This document shows positions 9,978 through 17,575 of a stretch of 64,000 nt of DNA, in pieces. A program made the translations under genes and the position numbers. The notes under the pieces are model-generated. The model was given only the letters and a program-made list of their open reading frames with translations. It had not been told where the DNA came from and did no database searches. Every line of letters starts with the position of its first letter. Position 1 is the stretch's first letter. The DNA is from Lentisphaeria bacterium (GTDB lineage: Bacteria > Verrucomicrobiota > Lentisphaeria > Victivallales > Victivallaceae), in the NCBI GenBank assembly GCA_018265615.1, contig JABLYX010000002.1, forward strand, positions 98,148 through 162,147, given 5' to 3'.

Positions 9978-10346
9978 TTATTGTTTATTCTCAACCGGAG
10001 TGCCGGCCGCGGACTTCGCCTCCACGACAGCTTCCGGGGCTTTCTCGCCTTTGGGCAGCTCCACCGCGGCAGCCTCTTCCAGCTGGCGGGTGACTGCGGA
10101 GGCGGAATTATCGTCGCGGTAGCCGTGGCCGATCAGGGAAGCGAGCACGAGAGCGAGCAGGAAGAAGATTCCCGTCATGATCACAGTCGCCTTGGTGAGA
10201 TGGCTGCCTACCTGTGCGCCGAATACCGATTCGCCGATGCCGCCGAAAGCGGCTCCCATGCCGCCCGACTTCGACGGCTGGATCAGAATGATCCCGATCA
10301 CGAGCAGCGAGATAATCGCCACAAGCACGTACAAAAATACGATCAT
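9978..10346 (-). CDS. secG: Preprotein translocase subunit SecG
   Basis: A 122-residue protein with two membrane segments (about 3-20 and 55-75). The SecG core between them contains IILIQPSKSGGMGAAFGG, and a Glu/Ala-rich C-terminal extension follows. SecG assists SecYE during export of proteins across the inner membrane. It is the first gene after a near-consensus promoter at 10431-10459 and lies 33 bases before the Amuc_1102-like gene. It therefore seems to lead the pilus-like operon, an arrangement that couples general export to the envelope machine. tpiA lies immediately upstream on the same strand, a common bacterial pairing. Confidence 0.95.
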   Translation of the reverse strand: MIVFLYVLVAIISLLVIGIILIQPSKSGGMGAAFGGIGESVFGAQVGSHLTKATVIMTGIFFLLALVLASLIGHGYRDDNSASAVTRQLEEAAAVELPKGEKAPEAVVEAKSAAGTPVENKQ

Positions 10347-10430
10347 ATCAAATCGCGCCTTATTTTTCTTCGTTAATTCCGGGACACGGAAACACAGGCT
10401 CCCTGTGCTCCGGATCCCGAGTCCGGTCTA

Positions 10431-10459
10431 ACATTAGCGCTCATCGAATAAAAAGTCAA
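10431..10459 (-). promoter_or_regulatory. Sigma70-type promoter for secG and the pilus-like operon
   Basis: On the minus strand TTGACT (10454-10459) and TAATGT (10431-10436) are separated by 17 bases. The predicted start near 10424 leaves a leader of about 75 bases that can fold into a small hairpin (CACAG/CTGTG, 10393-10407). No other promoter of this quality was seen before the secretin genes. Confidence 0.7.
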
Positions 10460-10517
10460 CCCCTTTTTTTCGAATCCACGCTAATATTATCGATAATTTT
10501 CCAAAATGCCGGAGAAA

Positions 10518-11288
10518 TTACTCGGCAATTGCATTGTGAATCAGCTTGGAGAAACTGTCCGCCACGAGTGCGGCTCCGCCGATCAACCCGCCGTCGATAT
10601 TGCGCTGGGCGACGAGCTCTTTCGCATTGTCGGCCTTCATGCTGCCGCCGTATTGGATGCGGACGCCTTCGCCGATCTCCCGGCCGAACATATCGTTCAG
10701 CGTCATGCGGATGTAATTGTGGGTCTCCTCGGCCATTTCCGGGGTCGCGGTCCTGCCGGTTCCGATGGCCCAGACCGGCTCATAGGCGATCACGACCTTC
10801 GCCATCTCGTCCTTGCCGAGTCCGGCGAGGCCGCCTTCGAGTTGCGTGAAGAGAACCTTCTCGGTTTTGCCGGATTCGCGGTCCTCGAGCATCTCGCCGA
10901 CGCAGACGATCGGGGTAAAGCCCGCCGCAAGCGCGGCCTTGACGCGTTTGTTGACCGTTTCGTCGGTTTCACCGAAATACTGGCGGCGCTCGCTGTGGCC
11001 GATGATCACATATTCAACGCCGAGCTCCTTGAGCATGTCGGCGGCGATTTCGCCGGTGAAGGCGCCGTTCGCGGCCCAGTGAATGTTCTGCGCGCCGAGC
11101 TTGATGTTGCTGCCCTTGATCGCCTCCGCGACGGCGGCGATCGTGGTGAACGGCGGGCAGACGACGATGTCGGCCTTTTCGGCGGGGACGTCGGCGACCA
11201 GTCCTTTCAGGGCTTCGACCAGCGCCTTGCCTTCGGCGGCGGTCTTGTTCATCTTCCAGTTTCCGGCGATAATGACTTTGCGGTTCAT
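10518..11288 (-). CDS. tpiA: Triose-phosphate isomerase
   Basis: A 256-residue cytoplasmic glycolytic enzyme interconverting dihydroxyacetone phosphate and glyceraldehyde 3-phosphate. Diagnostic motifs are AGNWKMN at the N terminus (active-site Asn and Lys), GHSERR (electrophilic His) and AYEPVWAIGTG (catalytic Glu). The ATG at 11286-11288 is chosen because it gives the standard N terminus and has GAGAGGAAG upstream. An upstream in-frame ATG would add 28 unrelated residues. Length is normal for the family. Possible promoter hexamers are TTGGCA (11333-11338) and TAATTA (11309-11314), 18 bases apart. Confidence 0.97.
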   Translation of the reverse strand: MNRKVIIAGNWKMNKTAAEGKALVEALKGLVADVPAEKADIVVCPPFTTIAAVAEAIKGSNIKLGAQNIHWAANGAFTGEIAADMLKELGVEYVIIGHSERRQYFGETDETVNKRVKAALAAGFTPIVCVGEMLEDRESGKTEKVLFTQLEGGLAGLGKDEMAKVVIAYEPVWAIGTGRTATPEMAEETHNYIRMTLNDMFGREIGEGVRIQYGGSMKADNAKELVAQRNIDGGLIGGAALVADSFSKLIHNAIAE

Positions 11289-11431
11289 ACGTTCTTCCTC
11301 TCGACTTTTAATTAGTGTGTCATGACATAAAATGCCAATGAGAAAAATATCACGCCGCAGGGCATTTTGCAACCCTTAAGGCGTTGATCGTCCGGGATTC
11401 ATCCGCTTTTTTACTTTGGAGCTCCGAAGCG

Positions 11432-11836
11432 TCACTTCTTCCTGACCGCGACCGCTGTCGCGCTCTGGCTGCGCCGCCAGAGGATCCAGAGCGAAAAAAA
11501 GCCTGTCGATGAATCCGTGATCTGCACGTCTTCCGCGTCGGCTTTCATCTGTTTCGCCCAGGTCCGCAGCATCCCGTCCGTATATTTGTTCTCGATCCGG
11601 TTCCGGCATGTGATGTAATCCCGCCGGTTCGGCCGGTTCGGATTGCCGCTCCACAGCGGAATATAGTAGAACAGGAAAAGCCCCCAGTTGCTGCCTTCGA
11701 GGTTGGCCACGACGCGGGAGCCGGACGAACTGGTCTGCCCCTCCACCGGAGGCTGTGAACTTACGACCGAAGTATTGCACCCGGATCCGGCCAGAATCGC
11801 CGCGGCCAGCATGGCCGTCACGAATGACTTTTTCAT
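11432..11836 (-). CDS. Small lipoprotein of unknown function
   Basis: About 134 residues starting at ATG 11834-11836 with a perfect AGGAGGG site. The signal peptide ends in a lipobox (LAGSGC), so the mature protein should be lipid-anchored. The rest has aromatic, Trp-rich stretches (NWGLFLFYYIPLWSG, FFSLWILWRR) and a basic C terminus. I do not recognise a family. It stands alone, divergent from the secretin-like pair at 12043-15253, so joint regulation is possible but unproven. Confidence 0.72.
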   Translation of the reverse strand: MKKSFVTAMLAAAILAGSGCNTSVVSSQPPVEGQTSSSGSRVVANLEGSNWGLFLFYYIPLWSGNPNRPNRRDYITCRNRIENKYTDGMLRTWAKQMKADAEDVQITDSSTGFFSLWILWRRSQSATAVAVRKK

Positions 11837-11858
11837 GAAACCCTCCTTTTGCATGATA

Positions 11859-11886
11859 ACCGTAATGTTTTAATTTAAACGGTCAA
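11859..11886 (-). promoter_or_regulatory. Candidate promoter of the small lipoprotein gene
   Basis: TTGACC (11881-11886) and TACGGT (11859-11864) are 16 bases apart on the minus strand. An overlapping alternative, TTGTAA with TAAATT at 17 bases, lies slightly upstream, so the exact start is uncertain. Confidence 0.4.
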
Positions 11887-12042
11887 CTGTGAATTTACAA
11901 GTATTGCGGCCGGATTCAGGAGTGCAATCCTGTGATTTCTTCCGACTGTAACCGAAAAGGAACCTCCGTCTCATGCGGAGCTAACAGACTTCGGCTATAG
12001 TATGCCGTGAAAAGTTCCCAACCATATAGAAAGGGTTACAAC

Positions 12043-13545
12043 ATGAATCGAGCTTTCGCGGCAATCGCCGCTGCGGCGGGCATGCTCCCCGCCGTCCTGT
12101 CCGCCGCTCCGCCGGAATCGGAAACCTCAAGAACGATCCGGCTTGTCCAGGACGACGCGCAGGAGTACATGGTTTCCAAGGTCTATCAGCTCAAACACCT
12201 GAAGGCCAATGATGTCACGCCGTTTCTTCTCGGCGTGGTCAAGCGCTACAACACGCAGTCGACTGTGAATCGCATCAATTACAAAGCCGGGGACGAACAG
12301 CTGCTGACCGTGAGCTGCCCGGTCAAGATGATGCCTTATGTCGACGACCTGCTCGCCAAGCTCGACCGCCCCTCCCGGATCGCGGGCAGCGGGGATGGAG
12401 ACCCGATCCGCGGAACCGGCATCGTCCGCAATATCTACCCGGCGAAATTCCGCTCCGCGCAGGTCATGGTTGATATCATGACCGGGACCGGCGTCAACGG
12501 CGGAGCGGACTCATTTGTCGGATATGATGCAACCACGAATATCATCTACTGGAAGGACGACTTCAACAAAAGCAACGATCTTCTGAAATATCTCGCGTGG
12601 CTCGACCGGCCGGCCCCGATGGCCAATATCGCGTTTACGGTCTATGAAGTGCGCGACAGCACGCTGCGTGATCTCGGCATCGATTATCTCAGCTGGCGCA
12701 ATGGCCCGGGCCTCGATCTGCTGCAGGCCGGATTCAATGCAATGAGCCTGGATTCGGCGGGTTCGGCCGCGCTTTCGGCCGCCTCCGGCGGATTCGGAGC
12801 GTTCTTCATCGCGCCGCAGTTCGATGCGAGTTTCATCCGCGTTCTTGAGCAGAACGGTCGGGCCGATATCGCGAACAGTGCGACGCTGACGGTTTCGAAC
12901 AGCGAGAAAGCGAGTTATTCCGTCGGTTTCTCCCCGCAGTCGCAGGCGATTTTCAAGCGGGATAACGACCAGCTCCAGGTCGGCATTTCCGGCGTCGGAA
13001 TGAAGGGCGGAATCAACCAGCCGGAGTCGGGGCCGGGAGCCTCCAATCCGCTTCTGAATTCCGATACGCCCCCTCCGCCGCTCTCTCTCACGGTCACGGC
13101 TCCCCGGATCAATCTGCGCGGGCCGGCCGACGCGAAAACCGGGCTGCTGCCGGATGCGGCGGCGGACTGGAACCGCAACCTGCAGGCGCTTGTGACCTTT
13201 CAGTACCTCATCCGTACCGCCGATGTGGTTGAGCGCAACAACTATGGCGCGGAGCTCGCCGAGGTCAGCTCCGTGACCGGGGAGTGCAATTTGCTCTCCG
13301 GGGAAGAGAAACTGCTTACGGTCTGGAGTAAGGAAAGCGAGGTCGAGCAGACTATCGGCGTCCCGTTCCTCTCCGATATTCCGGTTCTCAAATACCTTTT
13401 CAGCACAACGACCGTCAACAGGGAGAAGACCTACTTCTTCGTCACCGCAAAAACCATACTTGCGCATCCGGAGAGCCTGCCGTCCGAATATGGCGGGCAG
13501 CTCAAATCCCTCAGTGAACTGATTCCGCAGAACGCCACACGATAA
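12043..13545 (+). CDS. Secretin-domain protein (GspD/PilQ-like), first of a tandem pair
   Basis: About 500 residues. The ATG at 12043 gives a signal peptide (cleavage near LSAAPP) with GAAAGGG upstream; an earlier GTG at 12007 would only add residues ahead of the signal. Short secretin N-domain repeats (YQLKHLKANDVTPFLLG, NIIYWKDDFNKSNDLL) lead to a beta-rich C-terminal secretin domain ending IGVPFLSDIPVLKYLF. It is shorter than typical GspD and lacks the long TPR-like region of the Amuc_1098-like genes. The second secretin-like gene follows 13 bases later. Expected location is the outer membrane. The partner system is unknown, since no type II secretion ATPase or platform gene is adjacent. 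Confidence 0.8.
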   Translation: MNRAFAAIAAAAGMLPAVLSAAPPESETSRTIRLVQDDAQEYMVSKVYQLKHLKANDVTPFLLGVVKRYNTQSTVNRINYKAGDEQLLTVSCPVKMMPYVDDLLAKLDRPSRIAGSGDGDPIRGTGIVRNIYPAKFRSAQVMVDIMTGTGVNGGADSFVGYDATTNIIYWKDDFNKSNDLLKYLAWLDRPAPMANIAFTVYEVRDSTLRDLGIDYLSWRNGPGLDLLQAGFNAMSLDSAGSAALSAASGGFGAFFIAPQFDASFIRVLEQNGRADIANSATLTVSNSEKASYSVGFSPQSQAIFKRDNDQLQVGISGVGMKGGINQPESGPGASNPLLNSDTPPPPLSLTVTAPRINLRGPADAKTGLLPDAAADWNRNLQALVTFQYLIRTADVVERNNYGAELAEVSSVTGECNLLSGEEKLLTVWSKESEVEQTIGVPFLSDIPVLKYLFSTTTVNREKTYFFVTAKTILAHPESLPSEYGGQLKSLSELIPQNATR

Positions 13546-13558
13546 TCTGGAGACCGAG

Positions 13559-15253
13559 ATGTTTCAAAAATATGCTTTCATCGCCGCATTCGGCATTGCT
13601 GTCCTGCCGCTGGCCGCCGCGCCGGGGGATTCTGCTTCAGCCCCGTTCTATACCGACAGCACCGTCACGGGCACAGTTGACGCCACCACGCGCAGGCTGC
13701 CTTCGCCCGGCATCCCGCGCAACGAGAATAATTTCGACACGGCCAGCTACATGGATACCCAGGTCCAGGCCCAGCTTCGCGTCGATCTGAATGAAAAGGT
13801 CGGGGAAGTCCATTTTATCCGGGATAACAATGATCCGAAGGTCGTCACCCGGACCTATCTCCTGAAGCATGCCGAGCCGTATGCCCTGCGCACCTATCTG
13901 CGCGAGATGGTTCAGACTAAGCGTGTATACGGCAGCGATACGGCCGTGGAATGCCTGAAGTTCGAAGACGGCACGGGGGTGCTGTTTGTTTCGGCAGAGG
14001 AGTATCGCTTCAGGAGCAATGAGAACGGCATGGGAATCGACGCCATCGTGGAACGGCTCGACCGGCCCGGGCTGCTGAACAGCTCCGGCCAGCCGAAATA
14101 CGTCTATTTTCCGGCCAATGTTCCGGCGAGTGTTCTCGAGGGAATGGTCAAGAAGGTCGGCATGAATGTCTCCGGCGACACGGCGGAGCTGATCGGCGGC
14201 AAGGATAAAGTGAAGCTCGATCCCGATTTGAACTGCCTTTTCTTCAATACAGCCGGATATTCGCGCAAGAACATCGAAGAGATGCTCCGCCGCTATGACG
14301 TGCCGCTCCCGGAAATCAGGATCAGGTTCAACGTGTATGAACTGTATGCGGAAAACGACGAAAAGCTCGGGCTCGATTTTCAGTCGTGGAAGAACAACGA
14401 CGGCATGGATTTCTTCAGCGCGGGCGGCAGATACCGCGACAACTGGGCCGCGGCTTACGGCGGCACGATGTCCAGGCCGCAGGGCTCCGAACGGACCGGC
14501 TTCTACCACTTCAACCCGAAGTGGAATACGCGTTATCTCGATTTCCTGACCAGCAAAGGGAAGGGAAGGATCGCACACTCCGGTGAGGTGACGGTCCGTC
14601 AGAACTCGGCAAGCACACTTCAGCGCAAGACCCAGCTTTTCTATATGGATACGACCGTTCCGGCTCCGGAAACGGAAGAACAATCCGGGGAATGGTACGC
14701 GAAGATGTTCGATGCCGTCCTCAAGGCGTTCGGCAAGGAGGAGCAGAAGACCGAAATCGCCGTCGGCAAGGATAATCAGCAGAGCGTCACGCGCGATCCG
14801 AATTCCTTCGGTTTCACGATGACGGTCAAAGCCGCCTCCATCGCTCCCGAGGCGGCCATGCTGAAGCTCACGCTGAACAACTCTTCGCTCATCGGTTACC
14901 AGTCGACCGGTGCGCCGCGCATCCAGGAGGGCAATGCGGTCACGACCGATGTGATGATCTCGACGCAGCGCAACAGCTTCGTCATCGGGGGGCTGGAGAA
15001 GCGGGAGGTCGTGCGTGGTTCGACCGGGGTCCCGTTCCTCAAGGACATTCCGGTGCTCGGCTACCTGTTTCAGGTCGAATCGGAGTCGACCCGTAAATCA
15101 CAGATGGTCCTGGTTGCGGAGTGTGAATACATCTATCCGGAAAGCACGATGCCGGAGGAGACGGAAAAGCGGCTCGGCGAGATCCGGGGCTCGGTCGCCG
15201 GCGCCGGAGAAACGAACCGGTATTTCTACAACCAGTACGGCCTGGACCGGTAA
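13559..15253 (+). CDS. Secretin-domain protein, second of a tandem pair
   Basis: 564 residues with a signal peptide (cleavage near AAAPG) and GGAGACC before the ATG. It parallels the preceding gene: TYLLKHAEPYALRTYLREMV corresponds to the N-domain repeat, NCLFFNTAGYSRKNIEEML to the second repeat, and GVPFLKDIPVLGYLF to the C-terminal secretin signature. The matching layout shows that the pair arose by duplication. They may build a mixed ring or serve different substrates. A bidirectional hairpin terminator follows at 15272-15301. Confidence 0.8.
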   Translation: MFQKYAFIAAFGIAVLPLAAAPGDSASAPFYTDSTVTGTVDATTRRLPSPGIPRNENNFDTASYMDTQVQAQLRVDLNEKVGEVHFIRDNNDPKVVTRTYLLKHAEPYALRTYLREMVQTKRVYGSDTAVECLKFEDGTGVLFVSAEEYRFRSNENGMGIDAIVERLDRPGLLNSSGQPKYVYFPANVPASVLEGMVKKVGMNVSGDTAELIGGKDKVKLDPDLNCLFFNTAGYSRKNIEEMLRRYDVPLPEIRIRFNVYELYAENDEKLGLDFQSWKNNDGMDFFSAGGRYRDNWAAAYGGTMSRPQGSERTGFYHFNPKWNTRYLDFLTSKGKGRIAHSGEVTVRQNSASTLQRKTQLFYMDTTVPAPETEEQSGEWYAKMFDAVLKAFGKEEQKTEIAVGKDNQQSVTRDPNSFGFTMTVKAASIAPEAAMLKLTLNNSSLIGYQSTGAPRIQEGNAVTTDVMISTQRNSFVIGGLEKREVVRGSTGVPFLKDIPVLGYLFQVESESTRKSQMVLVAECEYIYPESTMPEETEKRLGEIRGSVAGAGETNRYFYNQYGLDR

Positions 15254-15265
15254 CCGGGCGGAACA

Positions 15266-15301
15266 GAAAAACGGCGGAGCCGGAGAAATCCGGTTCCGCC
15301 G
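15266..15301 (-). terminator. Hairpin terminator, probably bidirectional
   Basis: A 12-base-pair stem (15272-15283 with 15290-15301, one G-T wobble) with loop AGAAAT. On the minus strand it is followed by TTTTTCTGTT, fitting intrinsic termination of the 15319-16224 gene. It also lies just after the secretin pair on the plus strand. Confidence 0.75.
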
Positions 15302-15318
15302 TTCCGCCTGTAAACCGA

Positions 15319-16224
15319 TTACTTCTTGTCGTTTTTGGGGTCTTCCTTTGCGGCGCCGCGGCGTTCGGCGCGCTGCTTGAGCTGCTTCAGGTATTTTTCC
15401 GGCTGCTTCATGTTCTCCACGCTGCGTGTCAGGAATTCGACGGAACGCTCCAGTGCTTCGATCTGCTTCCTGTCTTTCTTATCTTTCTTCGCCGTCTCCA
15501 ACGCTTCCTTCTGACGGGTCAGCGCTTTCTGATGGATCGCCCGGAGCGCTTCAACCTGCTTGGTGACTTCCGGCGTGACGGAGTCGGCTTTCATCAACTT
15601 GAGGTTGATCTCCTGGGCCTGCTTATTTTCTTCCGGAGTCAGGGCACGGACCTGCGGCCCCTTGTTGTCTCCAGGGCGCTTTCCCGTCCTGTCCGTTTTT
15701 TTGTCGGCGCCGAAGCGGGGCTCCTCCATACGGACCGGCGCGCCGAACATCTCATGATCCATCGGCCGCATGTGCTCGCTGCGCGGAGGGCCCTGCGGTT
15801 TGTCCCGGCGCGGACGGACGATGCGTTCGACGAGCTTGTCGACCTCTTCATCCTTGTTTGCGAGCCGTTCCTTCTCGCGGGCCAGCATCTTTTCCGCACG
15901 TTCGACCGCAAGCTTCTGCCGGGTCTCGAACATGGCGGAGACCTGGGTTTTCAGGGCGGCCTTCGTCGTGTCGTTCGGCTCCGCACGGTATGCGGTCAGC
16001 GCCTCTTCCACTTTCTTGTTGAGCTCCGCCATCTTTGCGCGCTCTTCCTCGTTCATGCCGAAAGCCCGTCCGCCCTGGCCGGGACGGCGCGGGGCCATGC
16101 CCGGCATCGGGCGCTCCTGCGGCGGCGGAGGAGGCGCGGCTTCGTCCCCGGCCGGTGCCGGAAGCGGGGCAAGACTGAGTGAGAGAGCAAAAGCGGCCAG
16201 CGGGAATGTCAACTTCCTATTCAT
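15319..16224 (-). CDS. Secreted, highly charged coiled-coil protein of unknown function
   Basis: 301 residues. A signal peptide (cleavage near APAGD) precedes a Pro/Gly/Arg-rich segment and two long charged helical regions (about 55-130 and 195-290). Each helical region starts with a related phrase (MNEEERAKMAELNKKV and LTPEENKQAQEINLKL), suggesting an internal duplication. Lys, Glu and Arg dominate the mature protein and the C terminus is KNDKK. The ATG is preceded by GGAAAGGTCGG. No enzymatic motif was seen. It could be a periplasmic structural or chaperone-like protein, but that is only a guess from composition. Confidence 0.7.
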   Translation of the reverse strand: MNRKLTFPLAAFALSLSLAPLPAPAGDEAAPPPPPQERPMPGMAPRRPGQGGRAFGMNEEERAKMAELNKKVEEALTAYRAEPNDTTKAALKTQVSAMFETRQKLAVERAEKMLAREKERLANKDEEVDKLVERIVRPRRDKPQGPPRSEHMRPMDHEMFGAPVRMEEPRFGADKKTDRTGKRPGDNKGPQVRALTPEENKQAQEINLKLMKADSVTPEVTKQVEALRAIHQKALTRQKEALETAKKDKKDRKQIEALERSVEFLTRSVENMKQPEKYLKQLKQRAERRGAAKEDPKNDKK

Positions 16225-16771
16225 GGTTCCGACCTTTCCTGGGTTGGGTTGCGGGACTTCGGAAGAGTCCTTTGCACAGTTAACGCATCCGTTATTCGGT
16301 TATTGTGCGCAATTATAAATTTTTGTCATTCCGCCGGATAGGATATCCGTTTCTTTCCCGGTACTTTCCCGTCATTTTGAAAACGGGACACTTTCTCTCC
16401 CGGGAATGCCACTTCCGGTTGAAATGCTCTGCGGAAACGGTTATCTTGCAGTTTGGCCTCCGCCTTGTGCCGTTCCCGCTGCATGCGTCGTCAGCGTTGG
16501 CAGAAAATCGCATTTTTCCCATTTCACGGTTTGAAAACTCGTTTTGTGAGGCTAAAGGTTGACAATTTTTTTGATGTATACTTGTTGAGGTCAGAATCCT
16601 GAAAAATGCGAAGTTGGTTCCCCTGCGGATTTTTTCGTTATTTTTCGCAGGCCGATGCAGCATCGGGTGAAAAAGCCGCCGGAAACGATGGGCGGGTTTC
16701 AAGTTTTCAACCGAAACGAGTATAAAATCGACAGCCCGATTACGGCTGGAAACAACGGGAGAATGTCAATC
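16225..16771. other. 547-base intergenic region between divergent genes
   Basis: No convincing gene was found here. It contains AT-rich tracts, a small hairpin (CCCGT/ACGGG near 16365-16385) and a weak promoter candidate for the plus-strand gene (TTCAAG 16698-16703, TATAAA 16721-16726, spacing 17). A TTGACA at 16559-16564 has a TATACT only 12 bases away, which is too close for a normal promoter. Confidence 0.5.
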
Positions 16772-17575
16772 ATGGAAAATGAATCGAATCCTCGCACAGA
16801 AACTTTGTCCGCACTCTGCGGCCGCGCGGAGCAGGCCGTCAATATCCTGACTGTGGAACGGGCGCTGATTTGCCGGTTCAGCGATATGCGGATCCTGCCG
16901 GACTATGAACGCATCCGCTATGGCGTTCTCGAGCCGGATGAAGTCGGAGTCGCATTGTCGCTTTCAAACTGTTCCCGGCAGCAGGAGACCGGCCGGCTGC
17001 GGTTTGAGTTCACACTCTGGGGGCGGAGCTGCCGTTTCGAGGAGTTCCGCTCCTGGTTCCGGAAGCTGCCCGGGAAGCTGCCGAAGGGGGGATGCCGGGT
17101 TGAATTGCCGGAAGGGTCGCGGATCATTTTCATCGGACTGGAGGCTCCGTACGGCGCTTTGTTTGAGTCGGAGCGGCTGTTGGGAATTCCGGTTCTGAAC
17201 GGAGTTCTGTTTCTTGCGGCGGAGGTGGATGTCATGGAGTCCTGTTTTCATGCGGACGATGCTCCGTCCATGAATGAGCTTTTGATTGAAGAACGCCGCC
17301 TGCCGCTGCTGGAGCTGGAGCGCGCCGCCGGCGAATATCTTCGCCGGAGACTGCGGAAACCCGTCGAGGTGGAGTTGGATTCCCTGTCGCCGCTGCGGAG
17401 GCAGGGAGGAGCGGAGATCCGGCTCCGGGTCACTCTGCCCGGCTTCAGCCCGGAGACGCTGGCCGCCCGTTTTCCGATCATCCGGCCGGAGTTCCTGAAT
17501 CCGGCCGACGCTCCGCTGGCTATGCTGCCGGATACCGTGACCGATGATTATCTCACGCTGCTTTGCATCTACTGA
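16772..17575 (+). CDS. Hypothetical protein
   Basis: About 267 residues. The ATG at 16772 is preferred because GGGAGA lies nine bases upstream; an ATG at 16763 directly abuts that site. No signal peptide or membrane segment was seen. The protein is rich in Leu, Arg and Glu, with several beta-strand/helix alternations and a conspicuous Arg-rich helix (LERAAGEYLRRRLRKPVEVEL). I do not recognise the family. Its last seven bases overlap the end of the convergent methyltransferase gene. Confidence 0.6.
   Translation: MENESNPRTETLSALCGRAEQAVNILTVERALICRFSDMRILPDYERIRYGVLEPDEVGVALSLSNCSRQQETGRLRFEFTLWGRSCRFEEFRSWFRKLPGKLPKGGCRVELPEGSRIIFIGLEAPYGALFESERLLGIPVLNGVLFLAAEVDVMESCFHADDAPSMNELLIEERRLPLLELERAAGEYLRRRLRKPVEVELDSLSPLRRQGGAEIRLRVTLPGFSPETLAARFPIIRPEFLNPADAPLAMLPDTVTDDYLTLLCIY

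Noticed and set aside
10381..10430. Hairpins upstream of secG as a tRNA gene
   Set aside because: No T-loop consensus or cloverleaf. The region is better explained as the 5' leader after the secG promoter.
12007..12042. GTG start for the first secretin of the pair
   Set aside because: It would put 12 extra polar residues before the signal peptide. The ATG at 12043 has a ribosome site and an immediate signal sequence.
16559..16582. TTGACA followed by TATACT as a promoter
   Set aside because: The boxes are only 12 bases apart, outside the range of a working sigma70 promoter.
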